In this document: positions 17,864 through 25,599 of the stretch, in pieces
Layout: each line of letters opens with the position of its first letter
Numbering within the stretch: position 1 is the first letter of the stretch
From: JACVRW01 sp034664125
Lineage (GTDB): Bacteria; Actinomycetota; Thermoleophilia; Solirubrobacterales; Thermoleophilaceae
NCBI GenBank assembly: GCA_034664125.1
Contig: JAXDIG010000054.1
Coordinates: 94,255-158,254 of the forward strand
Direction of reading: 5' to 3'
DNA: 64,000 nt
Program-made: the position numbers and the translations under genes
The notes under the pieces: model-generated
Databases searched by the model: none
What the model was told of the DNA's origin: nothing
Seen by the model: only the letters and a program-made list of their open reading frames with translations

Positions 17864-18517
17864 GTGCGCGTGCTGGTGGCTGAGGACGAGCGAAGGGTCG
17901 CCGATGCGGTCGCTCGGGGGCTCCGGCGCGAGGGCATGGCTGTGGATGTGGCCTACGACGGTGGCAGCGCACTGGACAAGGCGCGGCTCAACTCCTACGA
18001 CGTCGTGGTGCTGGATCGCGACCTGCCGGTGATCCACGGGGACGACCTGTGCCGCACGCTGCGCGGCGAGGAGCCGGACAGCCGCGTGTTGATGCTCACC
18101 GCGGCCGCGGGCGTAGAGGACCTCGTGAACGGCCTCTCGATCGGCGCGGACGACTACATGCCCAAGCCGTTCGCCTTCGCGGAGCTTGTGGCGAGGCTGC
18201 GCGCGCTCGCGAGGCGGACCCACCCGGCCAGCCCGCCGACCCTGAGCACCGGAGACATCGCGCTCGACCCGGCTCGGCGCACGGTCACGCGCGCGGGGCG
18301 CCCCGTCGAACTGACGCCGAAGGAGTTCGCGGTGCTGGAAGCGCTGATGGCGGCCGCAGGGGCGGTGCTGTCGAACGACGAGCTGGTCCGCCGCGTCTGG
18401 GATGAGAACGCCGATCCCTTCACCAACTCGGTGCGCATGACGGTGCTGCGGCTGCGCCGCAAGCTCGGCGCCCCGCCCGCGATCGAAACCGTGAAGGGCT
18501 CCGGCTACCGGATATGA
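17864..18517 (+). CDS. OmpR-family response regulator
   Basis: 217 residues from GTG 17864. Receiver domain: acidic pair ED near 7-8, phosphoacceptor Asp51 (VVVLDRDLPV), Thr near 79, Lys101 (DDYMPKPF). A winged-helix DNA-binding domain follows, with LTPKEFAVLEALM, LVRRVWDE and the wing KGSGYRI at the C-terminus. It regulates transcription when phosphorylated by the adjacent kinase, whose ATG overlaps this TGA. The divergent MoxR operon and the distant HtrA operon share an upstream box and are good candidate targets. Confidence 0.95.
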   Translation: MRVLVAEDERRVADAVARGLRREGMAVDVAYDGGSALDKARLNSYDVVVLDRDLPVIHGDDLCRTLRGEEPDSRVLMLTAAAGVEDLVNGLSIGADDYMPKPFAFAELVARLRALARRTHPASPPTLSTGDIALDPARRTVTRAGRPVELTPKEFAVLEALMAAAGAVLSNDELVRRVWDENADPFTNSVRMTVLRLRRKLGAPPAIETVKGSGYRI

Positions 18518-19674
18518 CCGAGACGGGCCGACGCTCCACGGGGGGCTGGGGGCGCGAGCCCCCAGGTCGGATCTTGTCGCTGACCATCCGGGCTCGGCTG
18601 ACGGCCCTCTACGCCCTGCTCGTCGGCGTGTCCACCGCGATCCTCCTGCTCGTCAGCTATTGGCTGCTCGGCCGTCACTTCCAGCGCACGCTGCCCGACA
18701 CGCTCGCCGGCCGCGCCCTCGACCAGGTGGCGGTGCAGTACGCGATCGCCTTCGCGGGGGTGCTGCTGCTGGCGACGGCGATCGGCTGGGCAATAGCAGG
18801 CCACGTACTCGCGCCGCTCAAGCGGATCACCGGCACGGCGCGGCGAGTGTCGGAGCAGCGCCTGGGCGAGCGCATCCCGGTCGCGGGTCCCGACGACGAG
18901 CTGCGCGAGCTGGGGGAGACGCTCAACTCGATGCTCGACCGGCTGGCCGACTCGTTCGACGCGCAACGGCGCTTCGTTGCCAACGCCAGCCACGAGCTGC
19001 GCGGCCCGCTCACGGTGATCCGGTCCGAGGCCGAGGTGGCGCTCGCCAACCCGGAGCCGGACCTGGACGAGCTGCGCGGCATGGCCGAGTCGGTGGTGCA
19101 CGCCAGTCGCCGCACCGAGGCGCTGCTCGCGAGTCTGCTGATCCTTGCGCGCGGTCAGCGGGGGCTGGTGCGCACGCAGTCGGTGGACGTTGCCGAGGCG
19201 GTCGAAGCCGCGCTCGAGTCGGCAGCCCCGGCCGCGGCGAGCGAGAGCGTGCGCCTGACCGCCCAGCTCGAGCCCGCGCCCGTGGAGGGCGACGCCGCGC
19301 TGCTCGAGCGGCTAACGGCGAACCTGATCGAGAACGGCGTGCGCTACAACCGGCCCGGCGGCTTCGTGGAGACGCGGACGCGCGCGGGCGTCGGCACCGT
19401 CGAACTCCGGGTGGAGAACAGTGGGCCGCGCGTGGAGCTCGCGGACGCGGCGCGGCTGGCGGAACCCTTCGAGCGCCTCGCCCGCGAGGCCGAAGCCAAG
19501 GGCGCGGGTCTCGGGCTGTCGATCGTCCGGGCGGTGAGCGAAGCGCACGGCGGCACGCTCTCCATTGAGCCGCGGAGCGAGGGCGGGCTGGTGGTATCCG
19601 TCCGGCTGCCTAGAGCCGCCGCTCGTCGCGACGGTTCTCCCACGGACAGTCGTCTCGCACGTCGACCTGCTTGA
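18514..19674 (+). CDS. Sensor histidine kinase, partner of the adjacent OmpR-type regulator
   Basis: 386 residues with ATGA overlap to the regulator. Two membrane segments (about 31-52 and 76-96) flank only a short external loop, followed by HAMP (GHVLAPLKRI...), a dimerisation domain with His160 (NASHELRGPLTVIRSE; a Gly replaces the usual Thr after the Arg), the N box NLIENGVRYN and the G box GAGLGLSIV. The tiny sensor loop suggests membrane or lipid stress sensing. Residues 7-18 are encoded by a GC palindrome and look like an inserted element. The 3' end overlaps a small minus-strand ORF by 65 bp. Confidence 0.93.
   Translation: MTETGRRSTGGWGREPPGRILSLTIRARLTALYALLVGVSTAILLLVSYWLLGRHFQRTLPDTLAGRALDQVAVQYAIAFAGVLLLATAIGWAIAGHVLAPLKRITGTARRVSEQRLGERIPVAGPDDELRELGETLNSMLDRLADSFDAQRRFVANASHELRGPLTVIRSEAEVALANPEPDLDELRGMAESVVHASRRTEALLASLLILARGQRGLVRTQSVDVAEAVEAALESAAPAAASESVRLTAQLEPAPVEGDAALLERLTANLIENGVRYNRPGGFVETRTRAGVGTVELRVENSGPRVELADAARLAEPFERLAREAEAKGAGLGLSIVRAVSEAHGGTLSIEPRSEGGLVVSVRLPRAAARRDGSPTDSRLARRPA
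18546..18565. repeat. GC-rich palindrome inside the kinase 5' coding region
   Basis: CTGGGGGC-GCGA-GCCCCCAG: an 8-bp perfect stem with a GNRA-type tetraloop, 30 bp after the kinase start codon. It shares the GGGC-N3/4-GCCC form with the repeats at 44,409, 52,360 and 63,985. Confidence 0.6.
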
Positions 19675-19801
19675 CCTCTTGGGTCGCGGGCGGCTTCGTG
19701 GCGGTGGCCAGCTGACCGTCGAGCTGAGTGAGTCCCCGCACGCCTGTGCCGAACAGGCCGAGCCCGGCGACTGCGACCGCCACGGTGGCCACACGTCTCA
19801 C
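19610..19801 (-). CDS. Small predicted membrane-anchored protein
   Basis: 63 residues from GTG 19801, 23 bp after the stop of the upstream VWA gene. Residues 4-21 form one hydrophobic segment (VATVAVAVAGLGLFG), followed by a polar tail with a single Cys and an acidic/basic end (DDCPWENRRDE). It would be the last gene of the HtrA-VWA operon. It overlaps the end of the convergent kinase by 65 bp. I do not recognise a family; operon position and a plausible signal anchor are the only support. Confidence 0.4.
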   Translation of the reverse strand: MRRVATVAVAVAGLGLFGTGVRGLTQLDGQLATATKPPATQEVKQVDVRDDCPWENRRDERRL

Positions 19802-19824
19802 TCCGATCAGCGTAGCTAGGCGCC

Positions 19825-20784
19825 TCAGGGCAGCCTCCCGAACCAGCGCAGCGACAGCGCGCCGCCGACGAGCAGCAATGCGGCGGCACCGCCCGCGAAG
19901 CCGGCGGTAATCTCGCGTTGCTCCTTGTGTGTGGCCACCTGGGAGCCGAGCCGCTCGTACACCGTCGCGAGCTCGTCGCCGGCGTCTGCCGCGAAGGTGC
20001 GGCCACGGCTGATCGACGCGATCTGGCGCATCGTGTCGCGGTCGGGTGGCACCGATCGGGTCACGGAGCTGCCGTCCGGCCGCTTGACCTCGATGGTCCC
20101 GCCGTCGGTCCCGAGCGCGACGGTGTAGATCGGAATGTGGGCGCGGGCCGCCCGCCGCGCCACCGGAATGGGGTCGCGGCCGTGGGTCGAGGCCCCGTCC
20201 GAGAGCAGGATCACTGCTGCCGGGGGACGGCGGCTCTCGCCCGATCCCTTCCGCTCGAGCAGGCCCAGCGCCGCGGCCAGTCCCTCCCCGGTCGCCGTGC
20301 CCCCGCTGGGCGTGAGCCGCTGGATCAGCGCGCGGGTGTCGCCGCGGTCTGCCTGCGGCGCCTCGATCCACTTCACCGAGTGGTTGAAGGCGACCGCGCC
20401 CACGCGCAGCTTGCGCGGCGCCCGGGCGAGGAAGTCGAGCGCAGCGCGGCGCGCTGCCGCGACCCGCGACGGCCGCACGTCCCGGGCCTGCATCGACCCC
20501 GAGATGTCCGTGGCCAGGACGACCGCGGCGCGCTCCTCCGGCACGGCGACGGTTGTCTCCGGCCGCGCGAGGGCGATGGCCACGGCTGCGAGCGCAGCGC
20601 CGTACAGCATCAGCGGCAGGTGGCGGCGAAAGCCCGGCCGCAGCGGCGCTACCGAAGGCATCAAGCGGGGCGACGCGAAGGCGGCCGTGCGTGCGCGGCG
20701 CCGCCGATCCGCGATCAGGTAGAGCACCGCGGCCGCGGGGACGATCGCGAGCGCGAGCAGGAAGGCGGGCGCCGCGAAGCTCAC
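19825..20784 (-). CDS. VWA-domain membrane protein (BatA-like), copy 2
   Basis: 319 residues from GTG 20784, overlapping the protease TGA in GTGA. Same plan as the copy at 14,893: N-terminal membrane segments (about 5-24 and 57-73), MIDAS DISGS from residue 93, SDGASTHG, C-terminal membrane segment. The two share near-identical blocks such as IPI(H/Y)TVALGT and KEQREIT. They arose by duplication and now sit in two operons around a two-component system. This copy is coupled to an HtrA protease rather than to MoxR. Confidence 0.9.
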   Translation of the reverse strand: MSFAAPAFLLALAIVPAAAVLYLIADRRRRARTAAFASPRLMPSVAPLRPGFRRHLPLMLYGAALAAVAIALARPETTVAVPEERAAVVLATDISGSMQARDVRPSRVAAARRAALDFLARAPRKLRVGAVAFNHSVKWIEAPQADRGDTRALIQRLTPSGGTATGEGLAAALGLLERKGSGESRRPPAAVILLSDGASTHGRDPIPVARRAARAHIPIYTVALGTDGGTIEVKRPDGSSVTRSVPPDRDTMRQIASISRGRTFAADAGDELATVYERLGSQVATHKEQREITAGFAGGAAALLLVGGALSLRWFGRLP

Positions 20785-21959
20785 GGCGTCTGCGGCGGGC
20801 GCGCCGCCAGGTCGACCGCGATGGTCTGGCTGTGTCCGTTCCGCAGCACCTCGACCTGGACCTTGTCGCCCGGCTTCAGGGCGTTGACCGCCTCGGAGAC
20901 GTCTTGCGGCTGGCTCACGTCGTGGCCGTCAAAACGGGTGATCACGTCGCCGCCGCGCAGGCCGGCCGACTGCGCCGGGCTACCCGCGGTCACGCTCTGG
21001 ACCTGCGCGCCGCGCGGGTGAGGCGCCGTCGTCACGCCGAGGTAAGCGTGGTCCACGTGCTGACCGCGGCTCAGGGCCGGCAGCACCGCGCGCACCCGGT
21101 TGGACGGGATCGCGAACCCGATGCCCACGCTGCCGTTGCCCGCGCCACCCGTTGCGATCTGCGAGTTCACACCCACCACGCGACCGCGCGCGTCTAGCAG
21201 CGGCCCGCCCGAGTTGCCCGGGTTGATCGGGGCGTCGGTCTGGATCACCTTGTCGATCTGGAAGCCGTCGGGAGCCTGGATCTCACGACCGAGCCCCGAG
21301 ACGATCCCGGCGGTGGCCGTGCGGTCGAGGCCGAACGGATGACCGATCGCCACGACCGAATCGCCGACCTGCACGCGGTCGGAGTTCGCGAGCGGCAGCG
21401 GCCGCAGCGGGCCGCTGCTGGCCGGGTCGACGTGGAGGACGGCGAGGTCCGACGAGGGGTCCGTGCCGCGCACCTCGGCCTCCACCTGGCGGCCCGTGTC
21501 GCCGAAGCGCACCTGGGCCGTGGTGGCATCCCCCACCACGTGCGCGTTCGTCACGATCGTCCCGTCCGTGCGCACCACGAAGCCGGTCCCGGAAGCCGAT
21601 CCGACCTGCACGGACACCACGCCCGGGCCCGCCGACTGGTAGACGCGCCCGATCTGGGTCGGCGCCAGCTTGCCCCCGCCGGCGGCCGGCAGCACAGCGG
21701 CCTGGTCGTTGCCGCCGTCCAGCACCGCGACGGCCGACAGCGCGAGGGCGGCCAGCGCGGCGGTCAGCGTCAGCGCCGGCACCAGGCCGCGGCGCCGCGG
21801 CCCGCCCGGCGGCGGCTCTGGAGCGCCCTGCTCCTCCGGGACCCGCCACCGGGCGTCGGCCTCGTGCGCCTGTCGGCGCCAACGCGCCTGCGAAAACGGC
21901 CCGGCGTCGGGATCGCGTGTGCCCTCGCGGTCGATCCAAAGGCTGGGCGGGCGCGTCAC
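20781..21959 (-). CDS. HtrA/DegP-type membrane-anchored serine protease with PDZ domain
   Basis: 392 residues from GTG 21959. A cytosolic basic N-terminus, one membrane anchor (about 58-80), a trypsin-like domain with His140 (TNAHVV), Asp171 (SSDLAVL) and Ser250 (GNSGGP), then one C-terminal PDZ domain (about 300-388; YLGVTT...GLRGGDVITRFDG). It degrades or refolds misfolded proteins outside the membrane. The nearby two-component system recalls known links between HtrA genes and envelope-stress regulators such as MprAB. The upstream gap carries the second copy of the 31-bp box. Confidence 0.95.
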   Translation of the reverse strand: MTRPPSLWIDREGTRDPDAGPFSQARWRRQAHEADARWRVPEEQGAPEPPPGGPRRRGLVPALTLTAALAALALSAVAVLDGGNDQAAVLPAAGGGKLAPTQIGRVYQSAGPGVVSVQVGSASGTGFVVRTDGTIVTNAHVVGDATTAQVRFGDTGRQVEAEVRGTDPSSDLAVLHVDPASSGPLRPLPLANSDRVQVGDSVVAIGHPFGLDRTATAGIVSGLGREIQAPDGFQIDKVIQTDAPINPGNSGGPLLDARGRVVGVNSQIATGGAGNGSVGIGFAIPSNRVRAVLPALSRGQHVDHAYLGVTTAPHPRGAQVQSVTAGSPAQSAGLRGGDVITRFDGHDVSQPQDVSEAVNALKPGDKVQVEVLRNGHSQTIAVDLAARPPQTP

Positions 21960-21969
21960 ACGGGCGACG

Positions 21970-22000
21970 CTAGGCGGCGCCGCGTCACCAGCGCATAACG
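21970..22000. promoter_or_regulatory. Shared 31-bp box, copy 2 (upstream of htrA)
   Basis: CTAGG, then GTCACC-N3-GCATAACG at the same spacing as the copy at 17,810-17,840. It ends 10 bp from the htrA start on the minus-strand side. Conserved spacing with divergent filler suggests a common promoter/operator. Confidence 0.65.
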
Positions 22001-22004
22001 GGGC

Positions 22005-23261
22005 TCAGGTGGCGCCGACCGGCGCGCCCCGGGTGGCGAACGCCTCCAGCTCGTCCGCCGCCGTCGCCGCTCCGTCGTGCGTCTCGCACCAGTCGCGCAC
22101 CCGTGCCGCGCGTTCGGCGTAGCCCGGGTCGGCGAGCAGCCGCCTCACCGCCAGGCGGACGCCGCGCGGTGTGTGGAAGCGCCGCGGCAGCGAGACTCCC
22201 AGCCCGGCCCAGCGCAGCCGCGCCGCGTTCTCGGCCATGTCGCCGGCGTGCGGGCAGGCCACCACGGGCGTGCCGGTGGCCAGCGCGCGCGCCACGGTCC
22301 CGTGGCCGGCGTGGCAGACCACGGCGGCGCAGCCCGGCATCGCCCGTGCGTAGGACACCCAGTCGACGAGCCGCGCGTTCGCCGGTACCTCGATCGGCCG
22401 TGACGGCGGGCGGCGGTTCGTGGTCGCCAGCACGCGCACGGGCTCGCCCGCCAAGCCGGTGAGCGCGGCCCGCAGCAGCCGGTGCTCGGGGTCCTGCGAC
22501 GTGCTGGGCGCCACCAGCACCAGCGGCTCGTCCCCAGGCGGTGGCTCGACCTCCCCAAAGGGCTGCTCCCACAGCAGCGGTCCGGTGACCTTCAGCCACG
22601 GCTCGCGCGAGCGCCGCGGATACTCGAGCTGGGGGAGGGTGGCCACCAGCGCCAGCCTGCGCGAGGTCCCGCCGTGCACGTGAGCCAGCGGCCCCAGGCC
22701 CACCCGGGCGCGCGTCTCGTTGAGCTGGTCGCGTCCCTGCTGCTCGCCGCGCATCAGCAGTGGCCGCGACGTCCGCCAGAGCCGCTCGCCCAGCGCCGTG
22801 CGGGGGTACACCGCGCCCACCGCGTACACGGGGAACCCGGGCTCGCCCATCGGCAGCACGTGCGGCACGAGCGTGGCCCACGGCCGCCCCTCCAGCTCGG
22901 CGGCCAGCGTGGCCGCGACGGTGAGGATGTCGGCCACCACCACCTCGGGATCGACCTCTCGGATCAGCCGGCGGGTTTCCGCGGACGCCCGCACCGCCGC
23001 CACGTACGGCTTCAATGCTCGCCCCTCGGTGGGGAACACCTGATACTCCGGCGCCGCCGCGAAGCGCATCCCCTCGCGCTCGGCGTGCTCGCGCCACTTC
23101 GACCACGTCTCGAGCGTCACGTCGTGCCCGCGCGCGGCGAGCTCGCGGCCCAGCGCGATCGCGGGGAACGCGTGCCCCGGGTCGCCGAACGCGGCCAGCA
23201 GAATCCGTCGTGCGCAAGCACCCGGCTCGGCCGGGTGCGCGCGGTTCCTCTCCCTCGTCAG
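22005..23261 (-). CDS. Glycosyltransferase, GT1 (UGT/MGT) family
   Basis: About 418 residues. N-terminal ILLAAFGDPGHAFPAIALGRELAARGHDVTL is the GT1 acceptor-domain start. The C-terminal donor region has CHAGHGTVARALATGTPVVACPHAGDMAENAARL, matching the UGT signature. It would move a nucleotide-activated sugar to a small lipophilic acceptor. No ATG or GTG precedes the conserved start in frame; CTG 23261 overlaps the upstream TGA and follows GGAG at 5 nt, so a coupled CTG start is likely. It forms an operon with the LLM flavoprotein. Confidence 0.87.
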   Translation of the reverse strand: MTRERNRAHPAEPGACARRILLAAFGDPGHAFPAIALGRELAARGHDVTLETWSKWREHAEREGMRFAAAPEYQVFPTEGRALKPYVAAVRASAETRRLIREVDPEVVVADILTVAATLAAELEGRPWATLVPHVLPMGEPGFPVYAVGAVYPRTALGERLWRTSRPLLMRGEQQGRDQLNETRARVGLGPLAHVHGGTSRRLALVATLPQLEYPRRSREPWLKVTGPLLWEQPFGEVEPPPGDEPLVLVAPSTSQDPEHRLLRAALTGLAGEPVRVLATTNRRPPSRPIEVPANARLVDWVSYARAMPGCAAVVCHAGHGTVARALATGTPVVACPHAGDMAENAARLRWAGLGVSLPRRFHTPRGVRLAVRRLLADPGYAERAARVRDWCETHDGAATAADELEAFATRGAPVGAT

Positions 23262-24289
23262 AGCATCTCCGCGAGCTCGCGGATCGTTCGCTTGCGCTGC
23301 TCCGGCTCGTAGGCCATCGGGGACACGATCAGCGTGCCGACGCCCGCCTCCCGGTACACGGCGAGCCGCTCCCTGACCCGGTCGCGCGGGCCGCAGATCG
23401 TGACCAGGTCGATCAGCTCGGCGGGGATCGCCGCGGCGGCCTCGTCCTTCTTGCCGTCGAGGTAGAGGTCCTGGATCTCCCGCGCGGCGTCCTCGAACCC
23501 GTAGCGGCGCACGAGCGCGTTGTAGAAGTTCTTGTCGCGCGAGCCCATGCCGCCGACGTAGAGGGCCACGAAGGGCCGCATCACGTCGCGCGCACGGTCC
23601 ACGTCGTCGTCGATCGACACCTGCACGGTGGGCGCGATGTCGAAGCCGTCGAGCGAGCGGCCCGAGCGGGCGGCGCCCTCCTCCAGCAGAGAGCGGGAGT
23701 GCTCCACGTGCTCGGGCGAGAAGAACACCGGCAGCCAGCCGTCGGCGATCTCCCCGACGAGCTGCGTGTTCCTCGGCCCGATCGCCGCGATGTAGATCGG
23801 GATCCGCTCCTGCACCGGCGCGATCATCAGCTTGAGCGCCTTCCCGGGGCCGTCCGGCAGCGGCAGCGTGTACGTCTCGCCCTCGTAGGTCAGCCGCTCG
23901 CGCGCCAGCGCCTTGCGCACGATCTCCACGTACTCGCGCGTGCGCGCCAGCTGCTTGCCGAAGCGCTGGCCGTGCCACCCCTCCGCCACCTGCGGCCCCG
24001 ACGTGCCGAGCCCGAGCAGGAAGCGGCCGTTGGAGAGGTGGTCGAGCGTGACCGCGGTCATCGCGGTCATGGCGGGCGAGCGGCCCGGTATCTGGAGGAT
24101 CGCCGCGCCGAGCTTGATCCGCTCCGTCTGGGCGGCGAACCAGGCGAGCGGGGTTGCGGCGTCCGAGCCGTAGGCCTCGGCGGTCCAGACGGAGTCGAAC
24201 CCGGCGGCCTCCGCCTCGAGCAGCAGCGCGCGCTGATCGTCGGCCGTCAGGCCAAGCCCCCAGTAGCCCAGCATCAGGCCCAGGCGCAT
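23258..24289 (-). CDS. LLM-class (luciferase-like) flavin/F420-dependent oxidoreductase
   Basis: 343 residues from ATG 24289, preceded by AGGAGA. MRLGLMLGYWGLGL starts the luciferase-like TIM barrel, with ERIKLGAAILQIPGRSP and the RFLLGLGTSGPQVAEGWHG signature of actinobacterial F420-dependent LLM proteins. It probably uses F420 or FMN; the substrate is unknown. The glycosyltransferase follows with stop/start overlap. The gene diverges from the hypothetical gene at 24,339. Confidence 0.9.
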   Translation of the reverse strand: MRLGLMLGYWGLGLTADDQRALLLEAEAAGFDSVWTAEAYGSDAATPLAWFAAQTERIKLGAAILQIPGRSPAMTAMTAVTLDHLSNGRFLLGLGTSGPQVAEGWHGQRFGKQLARTREYVEIVRKALARERLTYEGETYTLPLPDGPGKALKLMIAPVQERIPIYIAAIGPRNTQLVGEIADGWLPVFFSPEHVEHSRSLLEEGAARSGRSLDGFDIAPTVQVSIDDDVDRARDVMRPFVALYVGGMGSRDKNFYNALVRRYGFEDAAREIQDLYLDGKKDEAAAAIPAELIDLVTICGPRDRVRERLAVYREAGVGTLIVSPMAYEPEQRKRTIRELAEML

Positions 24290-24338
24290 GCAAGTCTCCT
24301 TTCGCCGGTTGTGCGAGTCGGGCGCCGACGCGCATCCT

Positions 24339-24833
24339 ATGGCTGCCGCGATGAAACGCCGACGCCCAGCCCACGACCTGCGCACCACGATCGACTGCCT
24401 CCCGCTGCACACGCGCGAGGCGATGCTCGAAGGGATCGCGGCCGGCCGGATCATCGTCGGCGCCTACACGGATCGTCAGGGCGGCGTGTGCCCGATGCTG
24501 GCCGCGCACCGCAACGGGGGCCGCACCAGCCTTGCCGGCTTCGCCCGTGCGTGGGACCGCTATACGGGTGCGCCGCGGCGCGCGCGCCCCGCGACGCGGC
24601 GCGAGCTCACGACGCTGCGGGCGATGCTGGAGGCCAGCATCGCCGTGGAGGAGCTGCCCTCGCTGCACGACGTGCCGCGTCCCGAGCCGAGCTACCCCAT
24701 CGGCTGGGCCTGGCTGCGCCCGTTCCGGCGCCTCGACGAGTACGAGCGCGCGCTGGCGGAGCTAGATCTCGCTGTCGCCCGGCCGGATGAACTGGAGCTC
24801 GGGCACGATGCAGTTGCGCGAAGTGCGCAGTAG
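24339..24833 (+). CDS. Conserved-looking hypothetical protein
   Basis: 164 residues from ATG 24339 (ATG 24351 is an alternative four codons on). Soluble and Arg-rich with ordered patches (TTIDCLPLHTREAMLEGI, GRIIVGAYTDRQGGVCPMLAAH) and a C-terminal region ending PYEYERAL-like helix. Codon third-position bias is strong, so it is coding. No known motif or membrane segment is evident. The 3' end overlaps the convergent SDR gene by 72 bp, and the last 20 residues may be poorly constrained. Confidence 0.7.
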   Translation: MAAAMKRRRPAHDLRTTIDCLPLHTREAMLEGIAAGRIIVGAYTDRQGGVCPMLAAHRNGGRTSLAGFARAWDRYTGAPRRARPATRRELTTLRAMLEASIAVEELPSLHDVPRPEPSYPIGWAWLRPFRRLDEYERALAELDLAVARPDELELGHDAVARSAQ

Positions 24834-25487
24834 GTAGCGGATCGCCTCGGCGATGTCCTCGGGCTGGATCATCTCCTCCTTCGGCACCTGGCCCTCGACC
24901 CAGTCGGTCATGTCGGTGGCCACGAAGCCAGGGCACAAGGCCGTGACCTGGATGCCGTCGCCCGAGAGCTCCTTGTGCAGACCCTGGCTCAGGCCGACGA
25001 CGCCGAACTTCGTGGCCGAGTAGGCCGACAGCCAGCCCTGGCCGTGCTTGCCGGCGATTGAGGCCGTATTGACCATCAGCGCCTTGCCGTGCTCGGCGCC
25101 GGCCTCCTTGAGCAGCGGGATCGCCTCGCGCGCCATCAGGTAGACGCCGCGCAGGTTCACGTCCAGCTGGAGGTCGAGCTTCTTCGTCGGCATGTCGGCG
25201 ACCGCCGAGCCGATCCCGATGCCGGCGTTGTTGATCAGGACGTCGAGGCGACCGCAGCGCTCGCGGTGTGCGCTCACGAGTCTCTTGATGTCCTTTTCCT
25301 CCGCCATGTTGGCGGGCACGGCGTGGGCGTCGATGCCCTCTTCCCTCAACTGCTCGGCGGCGGCCTCCAGCTTGTCCGGCCGTCGCGCGGAGATCGTGAC
25401 CGCGTAGTCGTCCTGTCCGAGCGCGCGGGCGATGGCAAGTCCGATTCCACTCGAACCGCCGGTGATTAGTGCAGCGCGCGAAGCCAA
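24762..25487 (-). CDS. Short-chain dehydrogenase/reductase
   Basis: 241 residues from TTG 25487; GAGGAG lies 7 nt upstream and the longer frame adds no conserved residues. Rossmann motif TGGSSGIG (8-15), NNAG (near 86), catalytic Ser (NTASIAGK), and YSATK with Tyr and Lys. A classical SDR, NADP-preferring by the Arg following strand 2 (SARRPDK). The substrate is unknown. The divergent gap to 25,600 is a likely shared promoter. Confidence 0.93.
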   Translation of the reverse strand: MASRAALITGGSSGIGLAIARALGQDDYAVTISARRPDKLEAAAEQLREEGIDAHAVPANMAEEKDIKRLVSAHRERCGRLDVLINNAGIGIGSAVADMPTKKLDLQLDVNLRGVYLMAREAIPLLKEAGAEHGKALMVNTASIAGKHGQGWLSAYSATKFGVVGLSQGLHKELSGDGIQVTALCPGFVATDMTDWVEGQVPKEEMIQPEDIAEAIRYLLRTSRNCIVPELQFIRPGDSEI

Positions 25488-25599
25488 AAGCGATCTCCTC
25501 GGGTCGTCCAGTGCGTCGCGCAAGGCTATGCGAACCGGGGGTTAAGGACGCCCCCGGTCGGACTGCCCAATGTCGGCGTCTTCTAGCCTTCGCGGCCAC

